Assembly: GCA_013399015.1 (NCBI GenBank)
Contig: VWZX01006241.1
Coordinates: forward strand, 248,001 to 312,000
Source of the DNA: Galbula dea
Lineage: Eukaryota > Chordata > Aves > Piciformes > Galbulidae
DNA: 64,000 bases
Reading direction: 5' to 3'
The notes beneath the pieces were generated by a model, which saw nothing but the letters and a program-made list of their open reading frames with translations, made no database searches and was not told the origin of the DNA. The translations under genes were made by a program, and so were the position numbers. Below are positions 48,631 through 59,345 of the stretch, one piece after another. Positions within the stretch are counted from its first letter, which is position 1. Each line of letters opens with the position of its first letter.

Positions 48631-51600
48631 GGCCTTTTCCAGGAAATTTTCAACAGTTTGTCCTAGTTCTAGCAGGAAATGGCTTCCAATACTCATAAAC
48701 TCATTGAATGGGAAGTGAGATCTAGTGAAAATCAGCTGATAATTGCTCATCTAAATCATTTGGCAAGTCCATGTGAAAGAAACAAGTCATGTCAGAGAGA
48801 ATCAAGATGGAAACAGTAAGCTAAACACATACCAACCAGTTCAGCTAGCTCTCTGCTCTGCAGAGGACAGAGGCTTCAGCAAGTCATGGGCTTTTCTACA
48901 ACAGGCTGGTTTCGTCCTTGTCTCCCTTTTTTGGCTCAGGTAAATGCAGTTCCTGCACCTTTCCCTTGCCTACAGTTTGTTTTCTTGAAGTCCTGGCCGT
49001 GCAAACAGCTACAGCTCCAAGGTGCAGGTTCCTGCCCCTCTCCCTTAGATGTTTAGCATGCTGCAGATCAGAAGGAGTCCTTAGATGAGTTGGTGGCAAC
49101 AGGGACAGGAAAAGTTTAGAAAGCTGTAGCGCACAAACAGGAAGCCGTGGGGGCAGGGACAGTCATGCTGCTGCCTTTCCTCCTGTCTCCTTGGGCAGTG
49201 CATGGTGCTCGTGGGGCAGAGGGAAGCATTGATGGTCCCGTTGGAGCCAGGAGACCACTCACAGAAAGCCACATGTTGGGGGTGAATTCAAAACATGCCA
49301 AGCAACACATTGGGAGCAATATTTCCAAGATACCCCAGAAAACAAGTTAACTTCCCTGCACCCAATGAAGAAATGTTTCAGAATTCCCCTGACAAGGATA
49401 CCCAGTGGTCTGAAATACCATGAACAACTGTTGCCCTGTTTTTGATGTCCTTGGAAGTGTAATTCTCTATCCTGACAACTGAGATCCCTCCAACTCTGTG
49501 CTGACCGGTTTGCAACCACGATATTCCAGCAGAAGAGTTGTCCCCAGAGGCAGTGTCTGTGGCAGGCAGAGGAAGCAGCTTTCTAGGTGCAGTTGTCTAA
49601 CTTAATTTAAAGCAAAGCAGAAAGGGTGGCTGTTGAGGTCTTCAAATACAGCCTGTCAGGTCCTATACAGAAGGCTTCATTTCTCACCTCCTTTCTGGAG
49701 CTCCACAGAGAGATTTAAAGAGTCACAGGTACTGACCCAGGGGAAAAGAGGTACAGGAGCCTTTCAGAAGTATTAACCAGCAGGAGCTGGACAACACAGC
49801 TTATACTATGATGCTGAGCAGTTACAGCTCTGGCACCGACCAAGACCCACATCTCTCAAATCCTTTCATTTTAAGTAAAATAAACCACAGCAAGAGATTA
49901 AAAGGCAGCTGGCAGCATCTCCAGGTGAGAAACCTAGCCCACAGCTGGGATCCTGGCTGAGAGTGACGAAGAGGTACAGAGCCCAGAGGATTTTCTTCCT
50001 GTGCACCTCCTGGTTTCAGTATTTTTCAGTTATATCTGGCAGCAGAGGGTATGAAACTGTAGCAACATCTGAGCACAGCATTCCACGTAAAAATGAAACT
50101 AGTAAACCATATGCTTTTGAGAAGAGTCTAATAACAGTGAGTGAAAACAAAATAGCTTGTGGCTCCTTTTAGGCTGAGAAGAAAATCTTGCAACACTGAC
50201 ACCCAAGGACACCAGAGATGGTGGCTGGCATTCACCAACCCCCCATTTAGGGAGATGCAGACCTGAACAACAAGCTCTTCAGGCCATAACACAGCAGCCA
50301 GCACCAAAGGATCCCAGATCATTCCCAGCTGGTTGGCACACACAAAGGCCTCCAGTCTTGTAAGGAGAGGCAGTGGGCCATGCCTTACCACCACTGTCAT
50401 CCCATCCAGCCTAGTATGGTGATCTGCTGCTGATTGGAGGCACCAGTGATTCTCTGGACCACTTCCAGATTAAGACACAGTGATTTGTATAATTGATAGC
50501 CCAAGGCCACAGGTGTAAAGTAACTGCATTTTTAGTTATCCTTGCTGAGATATACTGTCCTAGGTGATCATAGTCTCCCACACTGCCCTAGCTGATGGAG
50601 TGGGTTTGATATGGTCTCTTCCTTTCTCTGTGTCGGGTAAGGAACATTTGCCATGCTCAGTAAAGTGAATGCTCAGCTCTCCTAGGCAGGTGAATCTCAG
50701 GACTGCACAGTGAGAAGGAAAGGAGAAGATCAAGCCAGGCAGTGGCACATTATTTTTCTGTGTCTCTGCAAGTCACTAATAGACAAAGGGGAACATCAGC
50801 AGCAAGTGGGTAAAAGTGCTCAATCTGTCAGGTGAAGACTATTCACTGCATTATAGGGAGGCAGAACTCAAATAAGGCAGCTCAGAGCAGAGTACATGAA
50901 GCTGTACAGCATAAAACAAACGAGACAAGATCAAACCCTGCACTTGGAAACAGCTGCAGGAACTACAGAAGATGGCATTGCTTTGCAACAGTTTGCAACT
51001 GTCAATGGAGCACGCATGGCACAACAGAAATGCCAGCAGTACCCCAGTGCACAGACACCACTGGGAGCAGCCAGCCTAGGCACTGCAGGAGGTAAATTCA
51101 TTGTTGGGTGGAAAGCAGAGACCTTCTCATATTTGAGATGGAGTTGTATGCTAGAGCCACGTGGCTCCAGAACAAGTGACAACAGCACTGGAAGAGGTGC
51201 TGGGATAAGTAGAAGGCTGTGAGGTTAGACTCAGGGTGACATGAGTTAAGGCACCTCTCAGTGAGAAACCAGGGACTAACCCTTCCATGGGATGGAGAAG
51301 ATTTCTGCAGTTATGGAAGAACAATAAAGCAATTGTCCATACCACAGTTTGAAAAAATCCCCTGGATTTCCAACAGCTCCAAGAACACCTCAGGAGTCAT
51401 CTCCCTACTGCTGGTAAAAAGGGACAGCCTGGCTCAGTACTTCAGCAGTCCTGCTGGTGATGCTACATATCCTGCTGGCCTTGCCCTTTACTCTACTTCA
51501 GGCATTGCATATCACTCAAAAGAATAAATAAATGTGTAATAAAGGGAAGATTTTGGTCACAGGGAGAGGAATGTGGGGGCACAGCCAGTACTAAATATTT

Positions 51601-52328
51601 TTCCATGCCTGGTGCGTCACTAGAAATGGAGGCAGGTGCACTTAGGAAAACAGAACCCATGTTTGTGCACTCTTAAGACTGTTACCGAGCTGTATTTAGG
51701 ACCCAGCAGGAAACTGAAACTCCTTTTTAGGATGTGGAGGCTACTAATATGTAATTAAATCACATTTTTGCTAGTTAGTAACAGCAGAGCCTGGCCAGGG
51801 ACTCCAACCCAAACTGCAGTATCCATATAATGACTAATATTTGCTAATGCCAAGGCAGCAAAAGATGCAGAGAGGTTGATCATCAGTGAGGGCTGCTTTG
51901 GACTGAAGAGGGCACAGAGATGCCTTGGGCTGCAGGGAGACGGAGTCAGCCACCTCAGCAGTCAGAGAGCCTAGTGGTAGGGAGAAATCAAAGGGGTGAA
52001 GCAGGGGAGTTCCCTGCAAGAGCCCAGCCTGAAGCACCCTAACAGAGAGAGCAGACTGGTGCTGCAGGTGGATTGGCTTGGTGAAGCATCCCCACAGACT
52101 AATACCAGCAAGGTACTAGCAGAAGAGAGTCAGTGTGCATAGCTAGGTTCTCATTTACCTGAACATCTACATAGTTTCATTACAGGAAGCCAAGACCAGC
52201 TGAAACTGGCCACAAACCATTTAATCTATATGCCCACAGGGTCTTGGTTAATGTCGCTAACCTGGGCACTTGTAGGAAAATACTTCCACTTTGTAACTTA
52301 ATCATGCTTCCTTGAGCTGCTAGGAGAA
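48631..52328. other. Non-coding stretch, no gene recognised
   Basis: Unique-looking DNA with no recognised family. The longest frame is 108 codons (50896-51222). AATAAATAAATG at about 51523 contains a polyadenylation hexamer but no terminal exon was recognised before it. Confidence 0.55.
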
Positions 52329-52376
52329 GTGGCTGGAATTTGTGGCTGGAATTCATGGCTGGATTTCATGGATGGA
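52329..52376. repeat. 13-bp minisatellite, about 3.7 copies
   Basis: Units GTGGCTGGAATTT, GTGGCTGGAATTC, ATGGCTGGATTTC and a partial ATGGATGGACT follow in register at 52329, 52342, 52355 and 52368. Divergence rises toward the right. Confidence 0.9.
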
Positions 52377-55364
52377 CTGATCTAGTCCAGCACTAGACAG
52401 ACAGAGCTGACTCTGGAAGGCTTGGTAAAGGGCAGACTGCCATGTACCTGTGTGCAAAGGTTTAAGCAATTTGCAAAGCTTTTGGCTATATGTCTACTAA
52501 TACCTGGTGCACCTTACTTGCAGCTGAGGTAGGCTTCCAAACCCTGTCTCTCTACCAGAAGTCAGACTGCAGCAGCATCCACAGGGCAGGTCGTGTCACC
52601 TGCCAGTGTTTTTAACTAAAGAAACAAAAACGCAAACAACCACAATTAGAAACATCTGTGGAGGTCACTGGGGAATGCAAAAATTCCAGTTGCAGCACAA
52701 AGCTCACTGCAAGATCATCTTAGGAGCGGAATGTGGTTTTTAGTTTTGACAAAGGTGATTCAACTCACACTCAGTCTCTACCAGGTTTCACTCACTCATT
52801 CTCTTGTGCTCACATAAAAGTACTAAGATGTGTGTGCCCAAGTAGCCAGCTCAGGACCAGTTGTGGTGGCACGGGAAATGAGGGTCAGCATCTCTGAAGG
52901 CCTCATGCCAGCTCCTGAATTCTTCTTTGGTGGGTGGTTGTGCACTGGATTGTGGACATGTCTCCTGTATCATTTAAGAACAGACAGTGATTGTGATCTT
53001 TTGCCTTTTCATCCTGTCCTGCCTCCTGAGTCATTAGGAGTGCTGCTGATTTACTCACCACTGGTTGGGCTCCTTTCTGGGCATAATCTCTCCTTTGTTT
53101 TGGGCTGTCTTTTGTTTTACTGCTCCAGATGTCTTGAGAAGTTGCATGCTGATTGCTCTGCTCTTGATGACCTGCTGATCTAAGAGATCAGCACATACCA
53201 TTGTTTTAACCCTTCTTCTCGCTGTTACTCCCACTGCTTTCACATCCTGACATCCTCATTCAGGTCCATTTCAAGTTTCTGCTACAAATCTCCACACCCT
53301 GAGCTGAACTCCAGATTGCTGACACAACATTACAAAAATCCCTAAAAGCACAGCAGGCTTGGGTTTCTCCGTGGATTGCTTAGCACAAGAACAACCATAA
53401 CACTCTTCCCTTTTAGAAATCACCAGCGCCAGCATTAAAAGCTGAATTTAGCTATTAATGTCCTCTGAAGAATGATGGGAGGCATCAAGAGAGTATATCA
53501 CACAACCACCTTCATTGTCATGGTTTCCTTTGAAATCACTCTTTGCACCAGCTCAGTAGATCCCTGGAAAAGTCTCACATTTGCTTTGTTATACTGTATT
53601 GAGGCCACACAGCTTTTAAACTGGATATCCTACTTGTTTAGTTGGATTCATGCATTGACAGAGGTTTCCTGGTTTGTTTAAAAGAGATGAGATTTGGCAC
53701 AAAGCCTATGACCAGGAAAGGCTCTGCAAGCTCATATACAGTCTCTTGTCAACCTGGGGTATCTTTCCACGTGACATCTCCTCTCCCACCTGATATCCAT
53801 GGTTGGGATCAGTGCAGCCAAACTCCTAAGATTTTCCAGATACAAGGCCAAAAGCAGAAGACCTGGGTGGACCAAGGAGCATCAAGCCATTTGTCACAAT
53901 GCAGCTGTATAGCTTCAGGTAGCCCACCAGCCACATGAAGAAGCACTTCCAAAAATGAACAACGAAAGGTGAAGCTGCAAAGAAAGGAGAGACAAGAACT
54001 GGTTGGGGGACACCACCAGGGTTTCCACAACACTACAGAGGAGTCTGAAGAAAGTTCCACAGACTGTACCAGAAATAGCCTCCAGCAGCACAAGATCACA
54101 GTCACCCATATTACATCCTTCAGCAGAACCCAGACACACCTCTCAGACAGTGCCAGCCCCTCTGCACTTTAGTCATCCCTCTTGGCCTGAACTCCACGAG
54201 AAACCCCAGAGCCCACAGGAAGCCAGGCTCTCTGAGGCTGGGAGGTGAAAGGGGGACACACTGGGCATGGCATACACAGGACCCACAGCCTGTCCCAAAT
54301 ACCCCAGCCCAGCATGAGAAGGAATGCAGTGCCCTTGTTGGTTCCTTTATTGGTTCTCCGGTGACAAGGTGCTAGAAGAGGATGGGTGCGAGCATTAGCA
54401 GAGGAAGGGTGTTCACTGGAGGACAGACCGGAAGGGGCCATGAGGAAGGAGCTGTCTTACAAGATGCACAAGGAGAACGAGGGTTATGGAAGGATAACCA
54501 TTTTCCTCTCTCTCCAACTTTTTAAGGGTAGAAAAGCAACAACCATCAGTGTCAAAACCCAGGATGCTCCACACAGAAGAGCAGAGAGCAGCTGAGAGCT
54601 GCAGAGCAGCACCCTCCATCCCCTAGGCCCATGAGGCTGGCACATCGGTCAGGGGAGCTTTGATATTCATTTCTCTTTGTGAGTCGACATGCAGGACTCC
54701 CAAGCCCAGGGGAAGCTGGTGGACAGCCAGGGCAGGGTGTCCCCATAGTAGCAAACGGGATGTTCAAGCTAAGTGGCCCTTTTAACCTGACCTGGCACAG
54801 TGCTCTGGTAGCACATCCAAGGCATCTCTGCTGGCCTGGCCAGCATTATCCTCATCTGGGCCATCACAGGGACCATATCTGTGACCTCGGGGTCTCCCTG
54901 CCATCAACAGTTGCTGCTCACAAAAGCCAGCAAGTGCCCGAGTAGCTCTCGCACCTACAGACTGAGACCTAGCTGCCAGAGCTGGCCGAGCAAGCCAGCC
55001 CAGGTTTCAAATCCACAGCTGCCAGGACAAGCCCAGAGCAGCCAGTACAGCATTCCCGGGCTGCAAGCAGAGCCTCTGGCACCGTTTATGTGCTGTTCTC
55101 AGAGACATTATGCTTTACAAATGAACTCAGCCAGCAAGTACTCCCGGAACAACCACTGTGCAGTCAAGGGACCATCCCCTGCTCCACTTCCACCACTTGC
55201 AGTCTCTGAAGGTGCTTATCACAGTCAGCAAGATCCCACCCTGGCTACTGGTCCCCCAGCCACAAACCCTGTGAAGAGTCTTACAGGTACACCTCTCCTT
55301 CCGTAACAGAATGCTTTGCTTGTGCCTCATGGCAGATGCTCTTTACAAGGGCAATTATCTCGAG
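52377..55364. other. Non-coding stretch, no gene recognised
   Basis: Includes a 141-codon frame (54881-55306) and, in a shorter overlapping frame near 54815-54890, a hydrophobic segment; neither has domain or splice support. A perfect small hairpin (TGCTGATCT, AAG, AGATCAGCA) lies at 53173-53193. Confidence 0.55.
53173..53193. repeat. Perfect 9-bp hairpin, 3-base loop
   Basis: Arms 53173-53181 and 53185-53193 are exact reverse complements. The stem is too short to be a microRNA precursor by itself. Function unknown. Confidence 0.85.
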
Positions 55365-55543
55365 CTTTCTTTTTTTTTTCTCTTTTTTTTTCTTTTTTCT
55401 TTTTCTTTTTCTTTTTCCTTTCCTTTTTCTTTTTCTTATTCTTTTTTTTCTTTCTTTTTCTTCTTCTTTTTCTTTTTCTTTTTCTTTTCTTTTTCTTTTT
55501 TCTTTTTTTTTTCTTCTTCTTTTTCTTCTTCTTTCCCTTTTCC
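55365..55543. repeat. 179-base homopyrimidine tract (CTTTTT-type)
   Basis: Only C and T on the + strand except for one A at 55438, built from irregular CTTTTT, CTTCTT and CTTTT units. The opposite strand is pure purine, so this length could form a triplex (H-DNA). It ends in TTTTCCAG, which mimics a splice acceptor. Lys/Glu/Arg-rich and Phe/Ser-rich open frames of 77-160 codons across it are artefacts. Confidence 0.97.
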
Positions 55544-56140
55544 AGTTGGAAGTTCTCCTGCTCCCATAGAGCTCACAGAAATGGGTCTCGTTCTTATCTG
55601 CAGGCACAAGCTGATAGCAGATGAACTCTGGCAGCTCTTCCAGGAGGGTGTGTGCAAGGTGATTTCAGCCATAAAGCCATCCTGGGTGGGGTGTGTTTTG
55701 TTGGTTATTTTTCCTTCTACCCTCCTCATTCTCCACTCAGAGAGTTACACTGATTTACAGATTCCCTGTGCCCCATGGCTTTCCACCTCCTGAGGGAGGT
55801 AGGACTGTAACTGCAATGTCCTCTGCGGGGTGGAACCAGGGATGTGTTTTAAGCCGGAACAGGCAGTCCAAGATGCAGCTCTTCTCTCAATCCCAACAGT
55901 TGTGCCTGATAGTGTGGCATGATGGGGGGACAAGGGCTGGGAACCCATTGTTCCGGGGCTGTGAGACAACCCTGCTAGGGGGGCAGGCAAGCAGGGCAAG
56001 GCGAGGTGAGGGAAAGAAGCCTTTAACGGCCCTTTTAGGGAGAGATGGGTTAAAGGACAGGCCATGTTCAGCTGTAGGAGGGAGAGCAGGGGCTGTTTCC
56101 AGCAGAGCTGAAGTCAGAGCAGAGCTTTAGCCGCTGGACA
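55544..56140. other. Spacer between two pyrimidine tracts
   Basis: One frame stays open for 82 codons after the CAG at 55542-55545 (through PIELTEMGLVLICRHK and DELWQLFQEGVCK), and AAG|GTGATT at about 55657-55665 resembles a splice donor. I know no protein of this sequence and regard it as a weak exon candidate at most. GC content rises toward 56.1 kb. Confidence 0.4.
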
Positions 56141-56216
56141 CCTCCTCTCCTCTCCTCTCCTCTCCTCTCCTCTCTTCTCTCCTCTCTCCTCTTCTCCTCT
56201 CCTCTCCTCTCTTCTC
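56141..56216. repeat. (TCTCC)n pyrimidine microsatellite
   Basis: Seventy-six bases of pure pyrimidine, mostly CTCCT/TCTCC pentamers with CTTCTCT variants. GCAG follows directly, so it too resembles a polypyrimidine tract with a splice acceptor. Confidence 0.97.
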
Positions 56217-56220
56217 GCAG

Positions 56221-56320
56221 GAGGATTCCATTGTGCACAGTTTATGCATAATAGATCCTCCCAGGAAGGAGATACTGTCTCTCTGCTCCAAATACAATTT
56301 CAATTAGATGAATAGCAGCA
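56221..56320. promoter_or_regulatory. Candidate conserved non-coding element or short exon
   Basis: An AT-leaning island between a pyrimidine repeat and a GC-rich block. It holds TTTATGCATAATAG (an octamer/POU-like ATGCATAAT core) and CAATTTCAATTAGATG (homeodomain-like ATTAG). Directly after the CAG at 56218-56220 one frame is open for 28 codons to a TAG at 56305, so a terminal exon is an alternative reading. Neither can be told from this sequence alone. Confidence 0.2.
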
Positions 56321-58977
56321 TAATCCCATAGAGGCTCTCAGCTGGGAACTGACCATGTGAGAGGCAAGCGAGCCCTCCCCCAGCCGAGCAGTGAAAGGGG
56401 ATCCCCCCCAACCTGCCGCCGAGGAGGCCCCAAACCCTCCACCAGGGACCATCTGCTCCCTCCTCTTGCAGCCCCTCCTCCCGCAGCCCCCCGCCAGGTC
56501 TGCCAGTGCCTTCTGCAGACAAAGGCAGCGCTGCAGGGCTGGTGCTTTGAGCCCCCAGGACAGAAGAGGAGGGAGAGAGCCCCAGAACAGAGGCTTCCGA
56601 GGAGTCCCCCATGCTCCAGTCCTTTGGGCGGCTGGCAGGAGTGCTCCAGGAGAAGATGAGGCAGTAAAACAGGGAAAGCACATTGTCCTCCTGCACCAGG
56701 TGATGCCACCGCGGAGTAAGAGGAGAAAGGAAGGGGGAAAAGATCACAGGGAAAGCACTCCAAACTACTCCTTCTCCTCCTGCTCTTCCCCTGGTACATC
56801 CCAGGGCAGAGAACTTGCTTTTCCTGCCATCCTGGTCCAAAGGCAGAGAGAGCCACTGCACCATCTGCCAGCAATAAACAGCAGCAGTGCAAGTGGCAGA
56901 GCTGAATGCTTTCTTCACTCTGAACATCTCTGGGCTCTCAGAGGGAATTTCCTCTCACATTGAAATTCTCAAGACTCATCCCTAATGCCAGAGAGGCAAT
57001 TTGGGGAAAGTCTTGAGAAAGATAGGTTGTGCAACTAGGAGTTTAAAGCAATTTTCAACCCACACGGCAACTGGCAACACTTTTATCAGCAACTGCTACC
57101 TAAACCCTCTGGTTCCACCATTACTACAAGCCCTTTCCAAACAGGAGTGCACCACATTTGTTGGGCATCACTCACTAGTCCACAATAGCTCTGCTCAGCT
57201 CACAGGTATCAAACCACCCAGATCCTCAGCTTTTCAAAGTCCTCCTCCATCCCTCCAAGCATGCCAACATCCTTAAGAAAAAAATCCCACTGCCGGCGGC
57301 ACACTGTCTCCCTGCCTTAGGACAGTTGGGAGGGCAAGTACGGTGCTGCAGCACATGAAGGAAAAACATCCATTCCAAGGGGCAGCTTGGCAAGATCTGC
57401 AGGGCAACAGCAACTCATTTTCTGGCTAAAGTCAGCAACTCTGAGCCTGAATACACACAGCTGGGCACAAAGTGGCCAGGGATCACATCTGCTGAATAAG
57501 AAGGGGTCATTGTTATGCTTTGTCACTCGTTTCAGAGCAGATAGCACTTTAAAGCCATTTGGTTTCACACTCTGAATAGTTAAAAAGGTCAGGCACTGAG
57601 CATGGGCAGTGGGGTGTTCTTCCAGCAATGGAGCCTGATGCGAATATTCCCAGGTGCAAATGTTTGGCTGAACACCCCTGCCTTCCCCGTCCCACCGCAC
57701 GGGATGGGAGAGCTTTGCTCTCTGCCACAGCTGAGACCTGGTGTACGTTGTGCTTTCCCTGCCCCTGTAGCCCTTCGACTCCACGACTCGGTGCTGTGCA
57801 GCAGGGCTGAAGTCAGGGACACAAGAAAGTCGAAACAGCAGAGCTCCGAAAGCTGAGCCCTGGGGGATTCAGAGTGAGCCAGAGCCTGACCCTGCAACCA
57901 AAACCTCTCATTTACTGCTAATCTGAAATACAGTTAGAAAATGCCAGTGAAACGTTGCCGGTGAAAGGGGTGCTGCTTTCTCCTGCTTTTTGCGTCCTGG
58001 GATGCCTGCTGGAAGCACTGTGCACAAGAGGCTCCCAGGCAGCCAGACATGCTCCCCACCACGCTGCTCCCACAGTGCAATTACAAACCCAGACATAAAT
58101 CATGGTTAACCTTTGCTCTCTCTCATATGTTTGTCCAGAGGCTACAGAAATATTGCACAAGACGTGATAGCCAGAGAAACAAACCTAACTTTTATTAAAC
58201 TGTTCCAGAGTGGGAAGGGAGGGGGAATTTTGGAAAGTCAACACTTTTCACAGTAAGGGAATGCATTTGGGAAAATAAGGCAGAGCAGGTATTCTTTTAT
58301 CAGCAGTTAAAGGCATGTGTTAAGATCTCAAAAGGGACAGATACACACCCTTGTGACTCACATACAGTAGGGCTTTGCACTCTGAGGTCCTGTTCACTCT
58401 TTTCAGAACCAAATCAACTTGCTTCCCCATCAGCACAGTTCTTCCCAACTAAACTGACTTTAAAACTCCTGCTAAGTTCCTTTCTCCCCTCTCCTTCTAC
58501 TGCTGCTGCAAAACAAAGATGAACATGTCCTAGTGCCTTTTTTTTAATGTATGACACAGGACTAACTAGAAGGAGAGAAACCTGATTTTGCAAAACCAGC
58601 TGAGGTTTGAACTGCAAGAAAAATAAACCCCTTGCTTTGCCCAGTGCAGAACTGATTATGAGACATTTGCATTTACCTGAAGACAAAGACATCATCCTGC
58701 TGTACATCTATTTGTAATGCTCAAGCTGGAGTTACAAAGTTTGATAATATTGGGAAAGAAAATCCCTGAGAATGAAAACCAGGAATGCAGGCACCAGAAA
58801 GGTGGCAGAAAAGCTCAGTGAATATCCAGGCTGACTTTTGAAGAGGAATCATCTATACTAGAGCATGCAAACAGAGCCTCATGCATCTTTTGTATTCACT
58901 TTCCACAAACCCGCAACTGAATGAGTTTTACTAGCACAAATGTTGGAGGAAAGTGAAGTTCAAAGCTGCATGTATGA
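56321..58977. other. Non-coding stretch with a GC-rich block
   Basis: Bases 56340-56720 are GC-rich and stop-poor. Long frames are therefore open at once on both strands (190 codons plus at 56391; 207 and 184 codons minus at 56304-56927). CpG is too sparse for an island by eye. Another CpG-richer patch lies at 57.6-57.97 kb. No domain was recognised in any frame. Confidence 0.55.
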
Positions 58978-59345
58978 GTAACCATGGAAACTGAATTTTA
59001 AATTTGCACATGTGAGTGTTTGTATCCCAAGCACTTTGTACACTTGGCCAATGCGGGAAGAGGGACACCACCATGGCACATGTGGCCAATCGCAACTTAG
59101 AAACACAGCTTGAATTTCAAATATCACCTACTTAGAGCAAACCTCCGTCCTGGAGCAGAGAAAAGAAATGTGAAAAACCTGTCTCAGATTGCCATCTGCT
59201 CGTGAATATTCTACAATTAGCAGAGACAGATTCATTGGATACATTATTCATTGTGGATTATTCACCCAGCTCTAACAGCGATAGTGCAACGGTCTTTAAA
59301 TAATGTGATGAGGAACCATTCCACACATAGAAGGTGTATGTATGT
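58978..59345. promoter_or_regulatory. Candidate enhancer-like element
   Basis: Unique DNA dense in sites of the kind found in developmental enhancers. They are GTAACCATGGAAAC at 58978-58991 (close to the palindromic RFX X-box), an E-box CATCTG at 59193-59198, palindromic GAATATTC at 59204-59211, CAATTAG at 59214-59220, two ATTATTCA copies 14 bases apart (59243 and 59257), and GGATTA at 59255-59260 (bicoid/OTX-type). Such motifs also occur by chance. Conservation would decide. Confidence 0.25.

Noticed and set aside
54815..54890. Hydrophobic stretch (GISAGLASIILIWAITGTIS) reminiscent of a transmembrane helix of IFITM/CD225 or a zinc-transporter segment
   Set aside because: The frame is closed by a stop directly upstream, flanks match neither family, and no partner exon was found.
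55281..55793. Lys/Glu/Arg-rich minus-strand frame and Phe/Ser-rich plus-strand frames
   Set aside because: They are translations of the 179-base pyrimidine/purine repeat.
56340..56720. CpG island promoter
   Set aside because: GC content is high, but CpG dinucleotides are well below expectation by eye, and no first exon was recognised.
56304..56927. 207-codon minus-strand frame and overlapping 184-codon minus and 190-codon plus frames
   Set aside because: All are open at once because the DNA is GC-rich and stop-poor. No domain, splice context or family resemblance favours any of them.
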